Below are positions 51,195 to 60,776 of a stretch of DNA of 64,000 bases, one piece after another (the stretch's first letter is position 1; each line of letters opens with the position of its first letter). Source of the DNA: Lysobacter sp. Root76. Its GTDB lineage: Bacteria; Pseudomonadota; Gammaproteobacteria; Xanthomonadales; Xanthomonadaceae. Below the pieces are notes generated by a model that worked only from the letters and a program-made list of their open reading frames with translations, did no database searches and was not told the DNA's origin. The translations under genes were made by a program, and so were the position numbers. The stretch covers positions 124,130-188,129 of the forward strand of contig NZ_LMIK01000006.1 in assembly GCF_001428685.1 (NCBI RefSeq), read 5' to 3'.

Positions 51195-52939
51195 CCGGTC
51201 AGGTATCGCCCTGGCAGACCTACCGCCGCCTGCTGGGCTACGCCCGTCCCTACAGCGCGCTGCTGTGGCTGGCCCTGTTCGGCATGCTGGTCGAGGCCGC
51301 CGCGGCCGGCGTGTTCACCACCTTGATGACGCCGATCATCAACCTGACCTTCATCGAGAAGGAAAAGAAGCTCAGCACGCTGCTGCCGCTGGCGATCGTC
51401 GGCCTGTTCCTGCTGCGCGGCATCGCCGGCTACGTCACCGACTTCCACATGGCCAAGGCCGGCCGCAGCATCGCCCGCGACATGCGCGTGAACGTGCTGG
51501 GCAAGTACCTGCGTCTGCCGGGCCTGCGCTTCGACACCGAGCCGGTGCCGTCGATGCTGGTGCGGCTGGGCTCGGACAGCGACCAGGTCGCCCAGGCCGC
51601 GGTCGATGCGATGAAGGTGATGCTGCAGCAGAGCTTCCAGGCGATGGCCCTGCTCGGCGCGATGCTGTACGCCAGCTGGCAGGTGACCCTGGCGGTGCTG
51701 CTGATGGCGCCGCCGCTGGCCTTCGTGATGGACAAGATCGGCCGCCGCTACCGCCGCATCAGCCACCGCATCCAGGAAAGCGCGGGCGCGCTGCTGCAGT
51801 CGGCCGACCAGGCCCTGGGCAATCAGCAGGAGGTCAAGGTCTACGGCGCGCAGCAGGTCGAGCTGGAGCGCTACGCCGCGATCGCCGACAACCACCTCAA
51901 GCTCAGCATGAAGGTCGAATCCACGCGTTCCATCGCCTCGGCGATGGTGCAGCTGATGGGCGCGGTCGGCTTGGCGCTGCTGTTGTTCGTGGCCGGGCGT
52001 GAGGCCCTGGCCGGACGCCTGGACGCGGGCAAGTTCGTGACCCTGATGACCTCGATGATCGCGATCATCCCGGCGCTGCGTCAGCTCACCAACGTGCAGA
52101 ACATGCTGCAGCGGGGCGTGGCCTCGGCCGAACGCCTGTTCTCGGTGCTGGATGCCGACGACGAGCCCGACAATGGCAGCCGTCCGCTGACCCGGGCACG
52201 CGGCGAAATCGAATTCCGCGACGTGGTCGCGCGCTATCCGGGCCAGAAGGACCCGGCCCTGGCCGACATCAGTTTCAGCGCGCGGCCGGGTACGGTCACC
52301 GCAATCGTCGGCCGTTCCGGCAGCGGCAAGTCGACCCTGATCAAGCTGCTGCCGCGCTTCTACGAACCCGAGTCGGGCCAGATCCTGCTCGACGGCCACC
52401 CGCTGCAGGACTACCGCCTGTCCGACCTGCGCCGCCAGATCGCCCTGGTCGGCCAGCAGGTGATGCTGTTCGACGGCACCGTCGCGGCCAACGTCGCCTA
52501 CGGCGAATTGCAGCAGGCGCCGCCGGAAGGCCTGGATCGCGCGGTGCGCGGCGCCAACGCGATGGAATTCGTCGAGCGCCTGCCCGAAGGCGTGCAGACC
52601 CATATCGGCGCCAAGGGCGGCAAGCTGTCCGGCGGCCAGCGCCAGCGTCTGGCGATCGCGCGCGCCATGCTCAAGGACGCGCCGATCCTGATCCTGGACG
52701 AGGCCACCGCGGCGCTGGACACCGAATCCGAGCGCCTGGTGCAGGACGCGCTGGAACGGCTGATGCCCGACCGCACGACGCTGGTGATAGCGCACCGACT
52801 CTCGACCATCGAGCATGCCGATCAGGTGCTGGTGCTGGACCAGGGCCGCATCGTCGAGCGCGGCAGCCACGCGCAGTTGCTGGAGCAGGGCGGGCTGTAC
52901 GCGCACCTGCACCGCATGCAGTTCCGCGAGGCCGAATAA
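51191..52939 (+). CDS. Lipid A flippase MsbA
   Basis: A 582-residue ABC half-transporter. Six membrane helices occupy about 20-330. The ATPase has Walker [10 protein letters not shown] with K380, signature [16 protein letters not shown], Walker [16 protein letters not shown]. It flips lipid A-core across the inner membrane. GTG start, overlapping exbD by 4 bp, and followed by lpxK 2 bp later. The order msbA-lpxK-kdsB is the lipopolysaccharide core arrangement also seen in E. coli. Confidence 0.96.
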   Translation: MTGQVSPWQTYRRLLGYARPYSALLWLALFGMLVEAAAAGVFTTLMTPIINLTFIEKEKKLSTLLPLAIVGLFLLRGIAGYVTDFHMAKAGRSIARDMRVNVLGKYLRLPGLRFDTEPVPSMLVRLGSDSDQVAQAAVDAMKVMLQQSFQAMALLGAMLYASWQVTLAVLLMAPPLAFVMDKIGRRYRRISHRIQESAGALLQSADQALGNQQEVKVYGAQQVELERYAAIADNHLKLSMKVESTRSIASAMVQLMGAVGLALLLFVAGREALAGRLDAGKFVTLMTSMIAIIPALRQLTNVQNMLQRGVASAERLFSVLDADDEPDNGSRPLTRARGEIEFRDVVARYPGQKDPALADISFSARPGTVTAIVGRSGSGKSTLIKLLPRFYEPESGQILLDGHPLQDYRLSDLRRQIALVGQQVMLFDGTVAANVAYGELQQAPPEGLDRAVRGANAMEFVERLPEGVQTHIGAKGGKLSGGQRQRLAIARAMLKDAPILILDEATAALDTESERLVQDALERLMPDRTTLVIAHRLSTIEHADQVLVLDQGRIVERGSHAQLLEQGGLYAHLHRMQFREAE

Positions 52940-52941
52940 GC

Positions 52942-53994
52942 ATGGCCGGCGGATCGCACGAACGCCGCGTACGCCTGCCGGCGTACTGGTACGGCGACGC
53001 TCCCGTTCCGATCGGCGCGCGGCTGCTGTCGGGCCTGTACGGCGCGGTCACCGGCCTGCGCCGCAGCCTGTACCTGAAAGGCTGGCTGCGCCGCCACCAT
53101 CCCGGCGTGCCGGTGATCGTGGTCGGCAACATCACCGCCGGCGGCGCCGGCAAGACCCCGATGACCATCGCCCTGGTCGAGCGCCTGCGCGCCGAAGGCC
53201 GGACTCCGGGCGTCGCCAGCCGCGGCTACGGCCGCGACGGTTCGGCCCCGCCGATGTGGGTCGAAGGCACCAGCGATCCGGCCCTGGGCGGCGACGAGCC
53301 GGTGCTGATCGCCGCCCGCACCGGGGTCAAGGTCCGGGTCGACCGCGACCGCGCCGCGGCCGCGCGCGCCCTGGTCGAAGCCGGCTGCGACGTGGTGGTC
53401 TGCGACGACGGCCTGCAGCACTACCGTCTGGCGCGCGATATCGAGATCGAAGTGGTCGACGGCCGCCGCCGTTACGGCAACGGCCAACTGCTGCCCGCCG
53501 GCCCGCTGCGCGAGTTGCCCGAGCGCGCGGCGCGCTGCGACTTCCGCGTCGTCAACATTTCCCAGGCCAACGTCGCCAGCGGCGTCGGCGGCGGCGAGAC
53601 CGGCTTCGGCGAATGGCCGATGCGCCTGATCGCCGACCAGGTGCAGCCGGTGCTGGGCGGGCGCTCGCGCAAGCTGGGCGCGTACTCCGGCCAGCGCGTG
53701 CATGCGGTGGCCGGCATCGGCGACCCCGAGCGCTTCTTCGCCATGCTGCGCGGCTTCGGCATCGCCGTGGTCCCGCACGCGTTTCCCGATCATCACCGCT
53801 ACAGCGCCGCCGACTTCGAGTTCGGCAGCCAACTGCCGGTGCTGATGACCGAGAAAGACGCGGTCAAGCTGGCCGGCGAGGGCGAGGGCTCGTTCGTCGG
53901 CGATCAGTATTTCAGCGTGCCGGTGCGCACCGAATTGCCCGAGGCGTTCTGGGTGTCGCTGCTGGACAAGCTGGCCGCGCTCAAGGGGCGCTAG
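52942..53994 (+). CDS. Tetraacyldisaccharide 4'-kinase LpxK
   Basis: A 350-residue inner-membrane-associated kinase that phosphorylates the 4' position of the lipid A precursor. The P-loop is GGAGKTP with K71. The N-terminal hydrophobic helix (around 20-45) is the membrane anchor. The catalytic region includes [15 protein letters not shown] with the conserved DDGLQH motif and later [10 protein letters not shown]. Gap of 2 bp from msbA. Confidence 0.96.
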   Translation: MAGGSHERRVRLPAYWYGDAPVPIGARLLSGLYGAVTGLRRSLYLKGWLRRHHPGVPVIVVGNITAGGAGKTPMTIALVERLRAEGRTPGVASRGYGRDGSAPPMWVEGTSDPALGGDEPVLIAARTGVKVRVDRDRAAAARALVEAGCDVVVCDDGLQHYRLARDIEIEVVDGRRRYGNGQLLPAGPLRELPERAARCDFRVVNISQANVASGVGGGETGFGEWPMRLIADQVQPVLGGRSRKLGAYSGQRVHAVAGIGDPERFFAMLRGFGIAVVPHAFPDHHRYSAADFEFGSQLPVLMTEKDAVKLAGEGEGSFVGDQYFSVPVRTELPEAFWVSLLDKLAALKGR

Positions 53995-54142
53995 GCGCGG
54001 CAGGGTTCGGGCGCGGCACGCAGCGTCGTGCTATCGCTTCCGCCTGTCGTCGTAGCATGCTCCGGCGTCGCCCCGAACGCTCCGCGCCATCCGCGGACGC
54101 ACCGACTCGCCGCGGCACGGCCGCACCCCGCTGGAGTTCCGC

Positions 54143-54910
54143 ATGAGCAAGGATTTCGTCGTCGCCATCCCCGCCCGTTACGCCGCCACGCGTCTGCCGG
54201 GCAAGCCCTTGCGCCTGCTCGCGGGCGAGCCGCTGGTGCTGCACGTCGCGCGGCGTGCGCTTGCGGCCGGCGCGAGCGAGGTGTGGGTGGCGGCCGACGA
54301 TGAACGCATCGCCGAGGCGCTGCGCGACAGCGGCGTGCGGGTGGCGATGACCTCGACCGAGCACGCCTCCGGGACCGACCGCCTGGCCGAGTGCGCGCGC
54401 ATCGCCGGCTGGGCCGACGACACCGTGGTGGTGAACCTGCAGGGCGACGAGCCGTTCGCGCCGGCGGCGGGCGTACGAGCCTGCGCGGCGGCCTTGCGCG
54501 CCAGCGGGGCCGAGATGTCGACCCTGGCCGCGCCGGTGACCGAAGTCGAGACCTTGCTGGATCCGAACGCGGTCAAGCTGGTGCGCGCGGCCAACGGCGA
54601 CGCGCTGTACTTCAGCCGCGCGCCGATTCCATGGCCGCGCGACGCCTTCGCCCGCGACCGCGATCGCATGCCCGAGCGCGGCGAGTGGCTGCGCCACATC
54701 GGCATCTACGGCTACCGCGCCGGCTTCCTGCAGCGTTTCGCGGCGATGCCGCCGGGACGCTTGGAAACGATCGAATCGCTGGAGCAGCTGCGCGTGCTCG
54801 AGGCCGGCCACCGCATCGCGGTCGCGCTGACGCCCGAGCCGTTCCCGCCCGGCGTCGACACGCCCGAGGACCTGCAGCGCGCCGAGGCGCGCCTGGCCCA
54901 GGGCGCCTGA
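54143..54910 (+). CDS. 3-deoxy-manno-octulosonate cytidylyltransferase KdsB
   Basis: A 255-residue cytoplasmic enzyme that activates Kdo with CTP to CMP-Kdo for lipopolysaccharide synthesis. The nucleotide-binding start [24 protein letters not shown] and [11 protein letters not shown] are family signatures. [17 protein letters not shown] is the conserved late segment. It is separated from lpxK by 148 bp and followed by a phosphatase gene 3 bp later. Confidence 0.97.
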   Translation: MSKDFVVAIPARYAATRLPGKPLRLLAGEPLVLHVARRALAAGASEVWVAADDERIAEALRDSGVRVAMTSTEHASGTDRLAECARIAGWADDTVVVNLQGDEPFAPAAGVRACAAALRASGAEMSTLAAPVTEVETLLDPNAVKLVRAANGDALYFSRAPIPWPRDAFARDRDRMPERGEWLRHIGIYGYRAGFLQRFAAMPPGRLETIESLEQLRVLEAGHRIAVALTPEPFPPGVDTPEDLQRAEARLAQGA

Positions 54911-54913
54911 GCC

Positions 54914-55396
54914 GTGCGCCTGCTGGTGGTCTGCCTGGGCAACATCTGCCGCTCGCCGGTGGCCGAAGGCGTGCTGCGTGCGCGCATCGCCGCATCCAGC
55001 GTGGCCGGGCGGGTCGAGCTGGATTCGGCCGGCACCGGCGACTGGCACGTCGGCCAGCCGCCGGATCGGCGCGCGATCGCCAACGCCGCCGAGCACGGCA
55101 TCGACATCTCGGGCCTGCGCGCGCGCCAGCTCGCCGCCTCCGACTACCGCGACTTCGACTGGCTGCTGTGCGCCGACCGCGCCAACCTGCGCGACGTGCG
55201 TGCGCGGGCGCCGCGCGGCACCCGCGCGCAGATGGCATTGCTGCTGGATTGGACCGGCGTGGAAACGCAGGGCGAGGTGCCCGATCCCTACACCGGCGGG
55301 CCGGCCCAGTTCGAGCACGTATTCCGCTTGCTCGACCGTGCCGCCGACGGCGCGATCGCGCGGCTGCGCGAGGAACTGGGCGAGCGCGGGCGCTGA
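54914..55396 (+). CDS. Low-molecular-weight protein-tyrosine phosphatase
   Basis: A 160-residue phosphatase. The P-loop CLGNICRS (C7, R13, S14) is the CX5R motif, and the general acid D124 is in PDPYTGG. LDSAGTGDWHVGQPPD is the conserved LMW-PTP segment. It removes phosphate from phosphotyrosine, probably on polysaccharide-export or cell-cycle proteins. It starts with GTG at 54914, 3 bp after kdsB, and may be translated with it. The gap to uvrC is 295 bp. Confidence 0.95.
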   Translation: MRLLVVCLGNICRSPVAEGVLRARIAASSVAGRVELDSAGTGDWHVGQPPDRRAIANAAEHGIDISGLRARQLAASDYRDFDWLLCADRANLRDVRARAPRGTRAQMALLLDWTGVETQGEVPDPYTGGPAQFEHVFRLLDRAADGAIARLREELGERGR

Positions 55397-55691
55397 TCCC
55401 CGCGGTGCCCTTTGGAAGCGGGAAGACCCGCGATACCCCGGGGCGACGATAGCGGGCCCGAAGCCGCTCCTGCCGCTCCCCCTGCGCAAAAGAGCAGGGG
55501 TTTGCCCCAACGGTCCGCAAACGCCGTTCCAGCGCCGCCATCTTGCCTTCACGCATAATCGGCCCTATCCAGTAGCCGATGTTCGCGACCGTGACCGCCC
55601 GCAGCCTGCCAGCCGTTCCGCCCGCCACGCGCCCTGACGGGTCGCGCGCGGCCGTGTGCATGCGCGGCCGGGGCATGCCGGGGCAGGGCGC

Positions 55692-57584
55692 ATGAGCGCG
55701 TCGCCGCTGCCGTTCGACGGCAAGTCCTTCGTCAAGAAGCTCAGCACCGCGCCGGGCGTGTACCGCATGATCGGCGCCGACGACAACGTGCTCTACGTCG
55801 GCAAGGCCGGCGCGCTCAAGAACCGCGTCTCCAGCTATTTCAACGCCACGCCCAAGTCGGCCCGGATTCTGTCCATGCTGGCGCAGACCGCGCGCATGGA
55901 GGTCACGGTCACCCGCACCGAGGCCGAGGCGCTGATCCTGGAAAACCAGCTGATCAAGTCGCTCAAGCCGCGCTACAACGTGCTGCTGCGCGACGACAAG
56001 AGCTACCCCTACGTGCTGATGACCCAGGAAGCCTGGCCGCGCATCGCCATGCACCGCGGTCCGCGCGCGATTCCGGGCCGTTATTTCGGCCCCTACGCCA
56101 GCGTCGGCGCGGTGCGCGACACCCTCAACCTGATGCACAAGCTGTTCCGCCTGCGCAGCTGCGAGGACAGCGTGTTCCGCAATCGCTCGCGGCCCTGCCT
56201 GCAGCACCAGATCGGCCGCTGCAGCGCGCCCTGCGTGGGCCTGGTCGCAGCGCGCGACTACGCCGAGAGCGTGCGCCGCGCCGGACTGCTGCTGGACGGC
56301 CGCAGCGACGAACTCACCGACGAGCTCGGCCGCGCCATGGAAGCGGCCAGCGTGCGCCTGGATTTCGAGGAGGCCGCGCGCATGCGCGACCTGGTCACCT
56401 CGATCCGCACCCTGCAGGCGCGCCAGTACGTCGACGGCCGCGCTGCCGACCTCGACGTGCTCGCCGTGGCGATGCAGGGCGTGGCCGCCTGCGTGCTGCT
56501 GCTGGCGTTCCGCGACGGCCGCAACCTCGGCACCCGCGCCTTCTATCCCAAGACCAACGGCAGCGACAATCCCGAGGAAGTGCTGGCCGCGTTCGTGTCG
56601 CAGTACTACGCCGAGCAGACCCCGCCGGGCGAGATCGTGCTCGACCGCGACATCCCCGACCGCGAACTGATCGAGCAGGCGCTGTCGGCCTCGGGCGAGC
56701 GCAAGGTCCAGATCCGCAGCAGCGTGCGCGGCGAACGCGCCGGCTACCTCGACATGGCGCGCCGCAACGCCGAGATGTCGCTGGCCGCCGAACGCACCAG
56801 CCACGCCGCCCAGCACGCGCGCGCCGAAGCCCTGCGCGAGATGCTGGGCATGGCCGCGATCCCCGCGCGCATCGAGTGCTTCGACATCAGCCACACCATG
56901 GGCGAGGCCACCGTGGCCTCGTGCGTGGTGTTCGACGCCGAGGGCCCGGTGCGCGGCCAGTACCGGCGCTACAACATCGCCGGGATCATCGCCGGCGACG
57001 ACTACGCGGCCATGAACCAGGCGATCGAGCGCCGTTTCCGGCGCGCGGTCGAAGAGAACGGCGTCATGCCCGACGTGCTGCTGATCGACGGCGGAGCGGG
57101 CCAGGTGGCGCAGGCACGGGCGGCGCTGGACGAACTCGGGGTCGAGGGCGTGATCCTGGTCGGCGTGGCCAAGGGCCCGGCCCGGCGGCCCGGCGACGAG
57201 GAACTGCTGCTGCCGGACGGCCGCCACCTGCGTCCCGGCGCCGAATCCCCGGCCCTGCAGCTGATCCAGCAGGTCCGCGACGAAGCCCACCGGTTCGCCA
57301 TCACCGGCCACCGCGGGCGCCGCCAGAAGGCGCGCAACAGCAGCCGGCTGGAGGACATCCCGGGCATCGGCCCGCGCCGGCGCGCCAGCCTGCTGCGCCA
57401 CTTCGGCGGCCTCGGCGGTCTGAAAGCGGCCGGGATCGAGGAAATTTCCCGGGTCGAGGGCGTGAATGCCGCCCTGGCCGAGCGCATCTATGCGACCCTG
57501 CACGGGCTGGAGGCACCGGATGCCGGCGCCCCGGCCAAGGCCAACCCGAAAGCGGCCAACGGCGGCACGCGGAGCGAAGGATGA
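55692..57584 (+). CDS. Excinuclease ABC subunit C
   Basis: A 630-residue nucleotide-excision repair nuclease. In order: GIY-YIG domain (about 18-100; APGVYRMIG, LYVGKAGALKNRVSSYF), UVR motif near 215-250 (FEEAARMRDLVTSIRTLQ), RNase H-like nuclease domain (IECFDISHTMGE, VLLIDGGAGQVAQA), and a C-terminal helix-hairpin-helix pair (LEDIPGIGPRRRASLL). It makes both cuts beside UvrB-bound damage. The start at 55692 is chosen; 12 upstream codons lack homology. Its end overlaps pgsA by 4 bp. Confidence 0.97.
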   Translation: MSASPLPFDGKSFVKKLSTAPGVYRMIGADDNVLYVGKAGALKNRVSSYFNATPKSARILSMLAQTARMEVTVTRTEAEALILENQLIKSLKPRYNVLLRDDKSYPYVLMTQEAWPRIAMHRGPRAIPGRYFGPYASVGAVRDTLNLMHKLFRLRSCEDSVFRNRSRPCLQHQIGRCSAPCVGLVAARDYAESVRRAGLLLDGRSDELTDELGRAMEAASVRLDFEEAARMRDLVTSIRTLQARQYVDGRAADLDVLAVAMQGVAACVLLLAFRDGRNLGTRAFYPKTNGSDNPEEVLAAFVSQYYAEQTPPGEIVLDRDIPDRELIEQALSASGERKVQIRSSVRGERAGYLDMARRNAEMSLAAERTSHAAQHARAEALREMLGMAAIPARIECFDISHTMGEATVASCVVFDAEGPVRGQYRRYNIAGIIAGDDYAAMNQAIERRFRRAVEENGVMPDVLLIDGGAGQVAQARAALDELGVEGVILVGVAKGPARRPGDEELLLPDGRHLRPGAESPALQLIQQVRDEAHRFAITGHRGRRQKARNSSRLEDIPGIGPRRRASLLRHFGGLGGLKAAGIEEISRVEGVNAALAERIYATLHGLEAPDAGAPAKANPKAANGGTRSEG

Positions 57585-58156
57585 AGTTGACGATACCCAC
57601 CATGCTGACCCTGGCGCGGATCGTATTGATCCCGGTGCTGGTGGTGGTGTTCTACCTGCCGTTCCAGTGGACCAACTTCGCCGCGGCGTTCATTTTCGCC
57701 TTCGCCTCGATCACCGATTGGCTGGATGGCTGGATCGCGCGCCGCTACGACCTGTACTCGGCCTTCGGCGCCTTCCTCGATCCGGTCGCCGACAAACTCA
57801 TGGTCGCCGTGGCGCTGCTGCTGATCGTGCAGAAGCACCCGACGGTGTGGATGACGCTGTGGGCGGCGGTGATCGTCGGCCGCGAGATCGCGGTTTCGGC
57901 GCTGCGCGAATGGATGGCCGAACTCGGCCAGCGCGCGGCGGTGAAGGTGGCCACGATCGGCAAGATCAAGACCATCGTGCAGATGGTCGCGCTGGTCTGC
58001 CTGCTGTATCAGGAATCCTTTCTGGGTCTGCCGATCTTCCGCATCGGCGAATGGCTGCTCGCCGGCGCCGCGTTGCTGACTTTGTGGTCGGGGCTAGCGT
58101 ATTTACGCGCGGCATGGCCTATAATGCGCGAAGACGCGAAGGGCCCCTCGGGCTGA
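57581..58156 (+). CDS. Phosphatidylglycerophosphate synthase PgsA
   Basis: A 191-residue integral membrane enzyme. It joins CDP-diacylglycerol and glycerol 3-phosphate, the first step to phosphatidylglycerol. The CDP-alcohol motif is complete: D46-W-L-D49-G50, then AR, G, D67 and D71. Five to six membrane helices are present. The start overlaps the uvrC stop (ATGA), and the chain is followed by three tRNA genes. The uvrC-pgsA-glyW-cysT-leuZ order is the same as in E. coli. Confidence 0.96.
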   Translation: MKLTIPTMLTLARIVLIPVLVVVFYLPFQWTNFAAAFIFAFASITDWLDGWIARRYDLYSAFGAFLDPVADKLMVAVALLLIVQKHPTVWMTLWAAVIVGREIAVSALREWMAELGQRAAVKVATIGKIKTIVQMVALVCLLYQESFLGLPIFRIGEWLLAGAALLTLWSGLAYLRAAWPIMREDAKGPSG

Positions 58157-58244
58157 TCGCGGCGTCCGCCACCGGGGTACGGGTGATCAGGTGCACCGGG
58201 GCTGAAGCCCGGGTTCGAGGCAGCAAGGAAAACGAAATTGGGTG

Positions 58245-58272
58245 TTGACAGTTTTGTTTCCATGCCTAAAAT
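58245..58272 (+). promoter_or_regulatory. Strong sigma70 promoter of the tRNA-Gly gene
   Basis: A perfect TTGACA (58245-58250), a 16-bp spacer and TAAAAT (58267-58272) place transcription start near 58280, about 5 nt before tRNA-Gly. This is the best sigma70 match in the window, as expected for a tRNA gene. Confidence 0.85.
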
Positions 58273-58284
58273 GTTGGTTCCTCT

Positions 58285-58360
<76 letters not shown>

Positions 58361-58389
58361 AATTCGAGGAGTCATCCTCAGGAACAAAG

Positions 58390-58414
58390 CCCCGCATGCG
58401 GGGTTTTGTTTTTT
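58390..58414 (+). terminator. Rho-independent terminator after tRNA-Gly
   Basis: CCCCGCATGCGGGG (58390-58403) is followed by TTTTGTTTTTT. It lies 30 bp after the tRNA and would let tRNA-Gly be transcribed as a separate unit, apart from any read-through to tRNA-Cys. Confidence 0.88.
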
Positions 58415-58479
58415 CGGCGGCAGCCCATGCGTAACGTGGGCAATCGTCACCGCAGGCGGTATGCTTGCGACCAGTCACC

Positions 58480-58553
58480 GGCCGGGTGGCAGAGTGGTTA
58501 TGCAGCGGACTGCAAATCCGCGTACGCCGGTTCAATTCCGACCTCGGCCTCCA
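58480..58553 (+). tRNA. tRNA-Cys (anticodon GCA)
   Basis: A 74-nt gene with acceptor GGCCGGG pairing (one G-U) to CTCGGCC, anticodon arm GCGGA-CTGCAAA-TCCGC with GCA, T loop GGTTCAATTCC and encoded CCA end. It is flanked by terminators; a weak -10 like TATGCT lies at 58460. Confidence 0.96.
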
Positions 58554-58596
58554 ATTTCGGACCCTGTACGCAGGGTCCGGCTTTATCGGAACTCCG

Positions 58597-58624
58597 AAGC
58601 CCCGCGCAAGCGGGGCTTTTTTTT
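58597..58624 (+). terminator. Rho-independent terminator after tRNA-Cys
   Basis: AAGCCCCGC-GCAA-GCGGGGCTT followed by six more T is a strong terminator. A second stable hairpin lies just upstream (58559-58578, GGACCCTG-TACG-CAGGGTCC). Confidence 0.92.
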
Positions 58625-58801
58625 GCGCGCGCAGCTGCGGCGTAGGGAGGCGCGCGCTGCGATGGCGGCCGCGTCGCGTAGAGCGCTTCGTGATCCTGCG
58701 GCAGGGACGGTCCATCGCCGCAGGCCGCGCATCGACCCGGTCGGCCGGCTTTCCTGGCCGGCGGCGGCGTGTCGTAAGCTATTGCCGCAGTCGCGGTCCT
58801 G

Positions 58802-58888
58802 GCCCGGATGGCGAAATCGGTAGACGCATCGGACTTAAAATCCGCCGGCCGCAAGGCCATGCCGGTTCGAGTCCGGCTCCGGGCACCA
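58802..58888 (+). tRNA. tRNA-Leu (anticodon TAA)
   Basis: An 87-nt class II tRNA. The acceptor GCCCGGA pairs with TCCGGGC; the anticodon loop is CTTAAAA with TAA; the long variable arm is CCGGCCGCAAGGCCATG; the T loop GGTTCGAGTCC and encoded ACCA end are normal. It decodes UUA/UUG, codons rare in this genome. Its 3' end is a common integration site in other genomes. Confidence 0.96.
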
Positions 58889-59639
58889 CGACGCGATTCC
58901 CGATTGCGGGGCTCCATCGCGGCTTCATGTGCGCGTTGGCTCCCGCCGCGCTCATGCACGGCGAACGGCAAGTTGCGAGCGCTGCCGTCCGCGTCCAGCC
59001 ATGCACATGACCGCTGGTTCGGAACATGGACCTGGTCGATACCGTGGACGATGACGTCGCTCGATCCGATATCGGCCGCGATGACCGATGCGATCCGCGA
59101 GTAATGCAGGATCGAGCGCGACGGTAGCCTCCTGCGGTTGCAGGAGACGCAAGGCTCAGAGCAAAAAGGGATGGCATGCTGCACGGCTGAGTGGCCGTTA
59201 CGAGCTCGCGTCGTAGCCCCTCCCGGCTTGCATGCATGGACGTTCCATTTATCGGTGCTCTGGACGGCGATATCGCGACGATATGGGTGCATCGTTGCGC
59301 ACCGGAACGGTCGCATCTGGCGACCGGGCGAGCTTTACCGTCGGTCCGAAAGTTCGACGGTGTAAGACGCTTGGTGGTAGCTTGAAACTGCCTTCAAGGG
59401 CTGCGGCACACCATGTGCCACGGGATCTTGTCCGCTCGTAGCGAGACGATCTCATGAATCCGCTCAAGCGTCATCGCGTCGTCCGCCATGCAGTTGCGTC
59501 TGCCGGCGAGGCCGACCGCTATTCCAGTCCCGCCATCGAATCGGCGGAGAACGAAAGGCCGGCCCCCGCCGTTGCCGGGCATGGTTCGCTCCAATCTCTC
59601 CAGCCGATTCCTTCGTTTCGCCGCACACAGGGGGTAGCC
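58889..59639. other. Non-coding stretch downstream of tRNA-Leu
   Basis: About 750 bp in which no convincing gene is seen. All open frames are short or antisense with no recognisable motif and no good ribosome-binding site. A hairpin (GCCTCCTGCGG...CAGGAGAC) is near 59127. No duplicated tRNA 3' end, integrase fragment or inverted terminal repeat is visible. The base composition is somewhat less GC-rich than neighbours. Confidence 0.5.
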
Positions 59640-59978
59640 ATGTTCCAGAAGAACGACGGCGAGTTCGCATTCGCATTCGCCGGCTACGGATCGTCGCATC
59701 AGGACAAGCTCACGCCGACAGTCGAGGCGGGAGACCAAGTGATACTGCGCGTCGACGCGGGCGACGAGCTTGCCCACCAGCTGATCGTCCGAGTGCGCAC
59801 CGCCGCCCATGGGCAGAGCTACATGGGCGCCGTCGAGGGCTTCGAAGACCCGACCGAACGCGTGCAAGGTTTCCCGCGCGGGCACATCGTCAAGTTCGCG
59901 CACGACGAGATCCATTTCTGCGACAAGTCCGGGACGCGTACGCCGGATCGCAGCCCCAGCAGGCGCGAATCGGTCTAG
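59640..59978 (+). CDS. Hypothetical protein, no family recognised
   Basis: A 112-residue soluble protein with beta-rich pattern and no signal peptide (GDQVILRVDAGDELAHQLIVRV; FPRGHIVKFAHDEIHFCD). It starts at 59640 after an AGGGGG ribosome-binding site; a longer form from 59454 would add 62 residues of low-quality composition. A C-terminal tail is basic and serine-rich (RTPDRSPSRRESV). It lies in an isolated position between the tRNA-Leu gap and the LytTR two-component pair. I cannot assign a function. Confidence 0.55.
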   Translation: MFQKNDGEFAFAFAGYGSSHQDKLTPTVEAGDQVILRVDAGDELAHQLIVRVRTAAHGQSYMGAVEGFEDPTERVQGFPRGHIVKFAHDEIHFCDKSGTRTPDRSPSRRESV

Positions 59979-60002
59979 GCCGGCGATCCGGCTAGCGCCG
60001 GA

Positions 60003-60776
60003 TCATTCCTGGCGCGTCGTCGCCAGGCGCAGGAAGGTCTCGTGCTGGTAGCGGCTCATGCGCAGCTGCTGGCCGGTGTCCATGGTGACGACGTGGTGGC
60101 CGTTGAACCACGGATGGATGGCCTTGACCCGGCGGACGTTGACGATCGCCGAGCGGTGGACGCGGGCGAAGCGGCGCGGGTCCAGGCGCGCGGCGAGCGT
60201 GGCCATGGTCTCGCGCAGTTCGTGGACGCGGTCGGCGAGGTGGATCTGCACGTTGTTGCGGCTGGCCTTGATCCAGACGATATCGTCGACGGCGACGAAG
60301 ACCACGTGCTCGTCGACCCGCACCGGGATGCGCTCGAGGTAGTCGTCGCGTTTGCGCAGGGCATCCAGCGCCTGCAGGATCTGCGCCGCCGAACGCGCAT
60401 CGGCGCCGGCGCTGGACAGGCGCGCCTTGGCGCGCTGCAGGGTGGTGGCGAAACGTTCGCGACTGAACGGCTTGACCAGATAGTCGACCGCGTTGGCCTC
60501 GAAGGCGCGCACCGCGTATTGCTCGTAGGCGGTGACGAAGATCGTCGCCGGCATGTGCTCGGTACCGATGCTGGCGATCACGTCCAGCCCGTTCATCGCC
60601 GGCATCTGGATGTCCAGGAACACCAGGTCGGGCCGCTGGCTGCGCAGCGCGATCACCGCCGAGGCGCCGTCGCCGCATTCTCCCAGCAGTTCTATCTCCG
60701 GATCCTCGCGCAACAGGCGCACGATCGCGCGGCGCGCGATCGGCTCGTCGTCGACGACCAGGGCCGAGATGCTCAT
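60003..60776 (-). CDS. LytTR-family response regulator
   Basis: A 257-residue regulator. The receiver domain (about 1-125) has the phospho-acceptor D55 in FLDIQMP, acidic pair D9-D10 and the conserved threonine/lysine (VTAYEQYAV, YLVKPF). A LytTR DNA-binding domain (about 150-250) shows VDDIVWIKASRNNVQIHL and RFARVHRSAIVNV. AlgR/LytR/BtsR-type architecture. It overlaps the stop of the upstream sensor kinase by 4 bp (ATGA), so they are co-translated as a two-component pair. Confidence 0.94.
   Translation of the reverse strand: MSISALVVDDEPIARRAIVRLLREDPEIELLGECGDGASAVIALRSQRPDLVFLDIQMPAMNGLDVIASIGTEHMPATIFVTAYEQYAVRAFEANAVDYLVKPFSRERFATTLQRAKARLSSAGADARSAAQILQALDALRKRDDYLERIPVRVDEHVVFVAVDDIVWIKASRNNVQIHLADRVHELRETMATLAARLDPRRFARVHRSAIVNVRRVKAIHPWFNGHHVVTMDTGQQLRMSRYQHETFLRLATTRQE

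Noticed and set aside
58802..59978. Integrated element at tRNA-Leu
   Set aside because: No integrase, no duplicated tRNA 3' end and no mobile-element gene could be found.
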